Assembly (NCBI GenBank): GCA_009193035.1
Contig: SWDT01000094.1
Location: forward strand, 62,001-126,000
Origin: Halicephalobus mephisto
Taxonomy: Eukaryota; Nematoda; Chromadorea; Rhabditida; Panagrolaimidae
DNA length: 64,000 nucleotides
Reading direction: 5' to 3'
Shown: positions 62,701 to 64,000 of the stretch, in pieces
Numbering within the stretch: position 1 is the stretch's first letter
Layout of the letters: every line of letters starts with the position of its first letter
The notes under the pieces: model-generated
Database searches by the model: none
The model's input: the letters and a program-made list of their open reading frames with translations, nothing else
What the model was told of the DNA's origin: nothing
Translations under genes and position numbers: made by a program

Positions 62701-63290
62701 CCATATCTTTGAAGCTAGGTCGAGATCCAGACGACGCGACTGCTTAGTCGGTCAATCTTTCTCTCGTAATCCTGAAAGCCCACCTTGCATGGCGAGGACC
62801 AATTTTCACTTTCTCGGGAGACTTTGCGTTTTGTAATTTTCGCTGATTATCCCTGGCAATGTTTAACGGAAAACCAGGACGGACTTAAATGCGGTTTTCC
62901 AGTTTTTCAGAAGCTTATGAAATATGGCCATTGCGTGCAAATCCACTATATATGTTATAATCTATTTAAGTCAATATAATCGATTTTTAAAACATATTAG
63001 TAAAAATTAAATAAGTATCTGCTTGGTTCACAATAACCCACTTATTTTTGAAAATGTTACTGAAATAATCGTTCTCGAAAAACACAAAAATGGTCCGATT
63101 CAGCAGTATGCATAATTACGGAAACCTCAAAGCCCGATCGGCAGCAAGCTGGTAAATTGTTCCGGTGAACCTTGATGAACCCCGATGAACCTGTTGGACC
63201 GTCAAAAGAATCACGGAAACAAGGACAACAGCTGGCTAACCGGGTTTTGACCGAGAAATGTTTTCATTACGGGACACCAGTGCTCCGTAT
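62700..63290. other. Two GC-richer islands, no gene assigned
   Basis: 62720-62945 (GACGACGCGACTGC, GGCGAGGACCAATTTTC, CCAGGACGGACTTAAATGC) and 63110-63290 (GCCCGATCGGCAGCAAGC, GAACCCCGATGAACCTG) are open for 40-60 codons in one or more frames. There is no clear splice model or family. They may be exons of the upstream gene or element remnants. Confidence 0.3.
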
Positions 63291-63960
63291 CATCAAAATT
63301 AGAACTCAAAGTTCGAAATTAAAATTAGTATTTTTCGTGTTAAAAAACTTAAAATTTTTCTATTTCAAAAAACTGTACTTCATCTAATTTAACTTTTAAA
63401 CTTCATTTATGAACTGTATCTTAACACGAAAAAGTATTATTTTTTATCAAAATTGTAACTCAAAGTTCGAAATTAAAATTAGTATTTTTCGTGTTAAAAA
63501 ACTTAAAATTTTTCTATTTCAAAAAACTGTACTTCATCTAATTTAACTTTTAAACTTCATTTATGAACTGTATCTTAACACGAAAAAGTATTATTTTTTA
63601 TCAAAATTGCAACTCAAAGTTCGAAATTAAAATTAGTATTTTTCGTGTTAAAAAACTTAAAATTTTTCTATTTCAAAAAACTGTACTTTATCTAATTTAA
63701 CTTTTATCTATCTAAAATTCGTTTATGAACTGTATCTTAACACGAAAAAGTATTATTTTTTAAATCAAAATTAGAACTTAAAATTCGAAATTAAAATTTG
63801 TATTTTTCGCATTAAGACGCAACTTATGAGTCATGTTTGAATTTGAGAAATCTATCTAATTCTCAAATGTTAATTTAGATGAAACAAGTTTTTGAAGTAG
63901 AAAAAATTCATAAATATTTTTTAACACGAAAAATCCAAATTTCGACCTCGAATTCTGAAT
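63290..63960. repeat. 154-bp tandem repeat, about four copies
   Basis: Copies start at about 63292, 63446, 63600 and 63764 (spacing 154, 154, 164). Each has ATCAAAATTAGAACTCAAAGTTCGAAATTAAAATTAG, TTTTTCGTGTTAAAAAACTT and its complement TTAACACGAAAAAGTA, so every unit can fold back. Confidence 0.96.
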
Positions 63961-64000
63961 TCCAATTTTTAAAAACACAAAGTACAAATTTCAAATACGC

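Overview
This is nuclear DNA from a nematode, most likely a rhabditid related to Caenorhabditis. The evidence is very AT-rich non-coding DNA, many introns of 44-50 bp ending in TTTCAG-type acceptors, likely spliced-leader acceptors just upstream of start codons, serpentine chemoreceptor genes, a divergent nematode-type nuclear receptor, and clear homologues of worm genes. I joined exons by eye using splice sites and reading phase. Exon coordinates are given in each entry. All names rest on protein resemblance that I recognised, not on a search.

Layout. 0.4-1.0 kb: 3' part of a chemoreceptor (+). 1.2-3.9 kb: unrecognised 607-aa protein (+). 4.3-8.1 kb: sphingosine kinase (-). 10.4 kb: tRNA-Arg(UCG) (-). 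10.6-13.2 kb: a cysteine-rich secreted protein and a homeodomain protein (-), closely spaced and possibly co-transcribed. 14.2-15.5 kb: a small secreted-protein candidate and a Cys-type glutathione peroxidase (+). 15.8-17.3 kb: mobile-element debris. 17.7-18.8 kb: an intronless 7TM receptor (+). 18.9-24.4 kb: a SARA/endofin FYVE protein (-). 24.5-28.7 kb: repeats and broken LINE pieces. 28.8-31.1 kb: Van Gogh/Strabismus (-). 32.6-38.4 kb: glutaryl-CoA dehydrogenase (+), whose 4-kb intron 4 holds a whole meckelin gene (TMEM67/mks-3) on the opposite strand. 38.7-43.4 kb: a nuclear hormone receptor (-) with a mobile-element-filled intron. 44.5-49.0 kb: unrecognised 532-aa protein with a Cys/His cluster (+). 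51.5-52.9 kb: a secreted glutathione peroxidase (-). 54.4-57.4 kb: two small unrecognised genes (+). 58.4-61.1 kb: a small ORF (-) and the Q/A-rich start of a probable regulatory protein (+). The rest is repeats and unique non-coding sequence.

Themes. The genes cover redox defence (two peroxidases), lipid signalling (sphingosine kinase), TGF-beta/endosome signalling (SARA), planar polarity (Van Gogh), the ciliary transition zone (meckelin), lysine/tryptophan catabolism (GCDH), transcription (homeobox, NHR) and chemosensation. They do not form one pathway. The most interesting structure is around meckelin. It is nested in a metabolic gene and has a near-perfect RFX/DAF-19 X-box 65 bp before its ATG. 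Its exons 2-3 are flanked by two inverted, roughly 95%-identical ~325-bp intronic elements, an arrangement that favours back-splicing. Relatives of that element sit in introns of GCDH and SARA. Non-coding DNA is dominated by tandem arrays and MITEs, many of them lying in introns.
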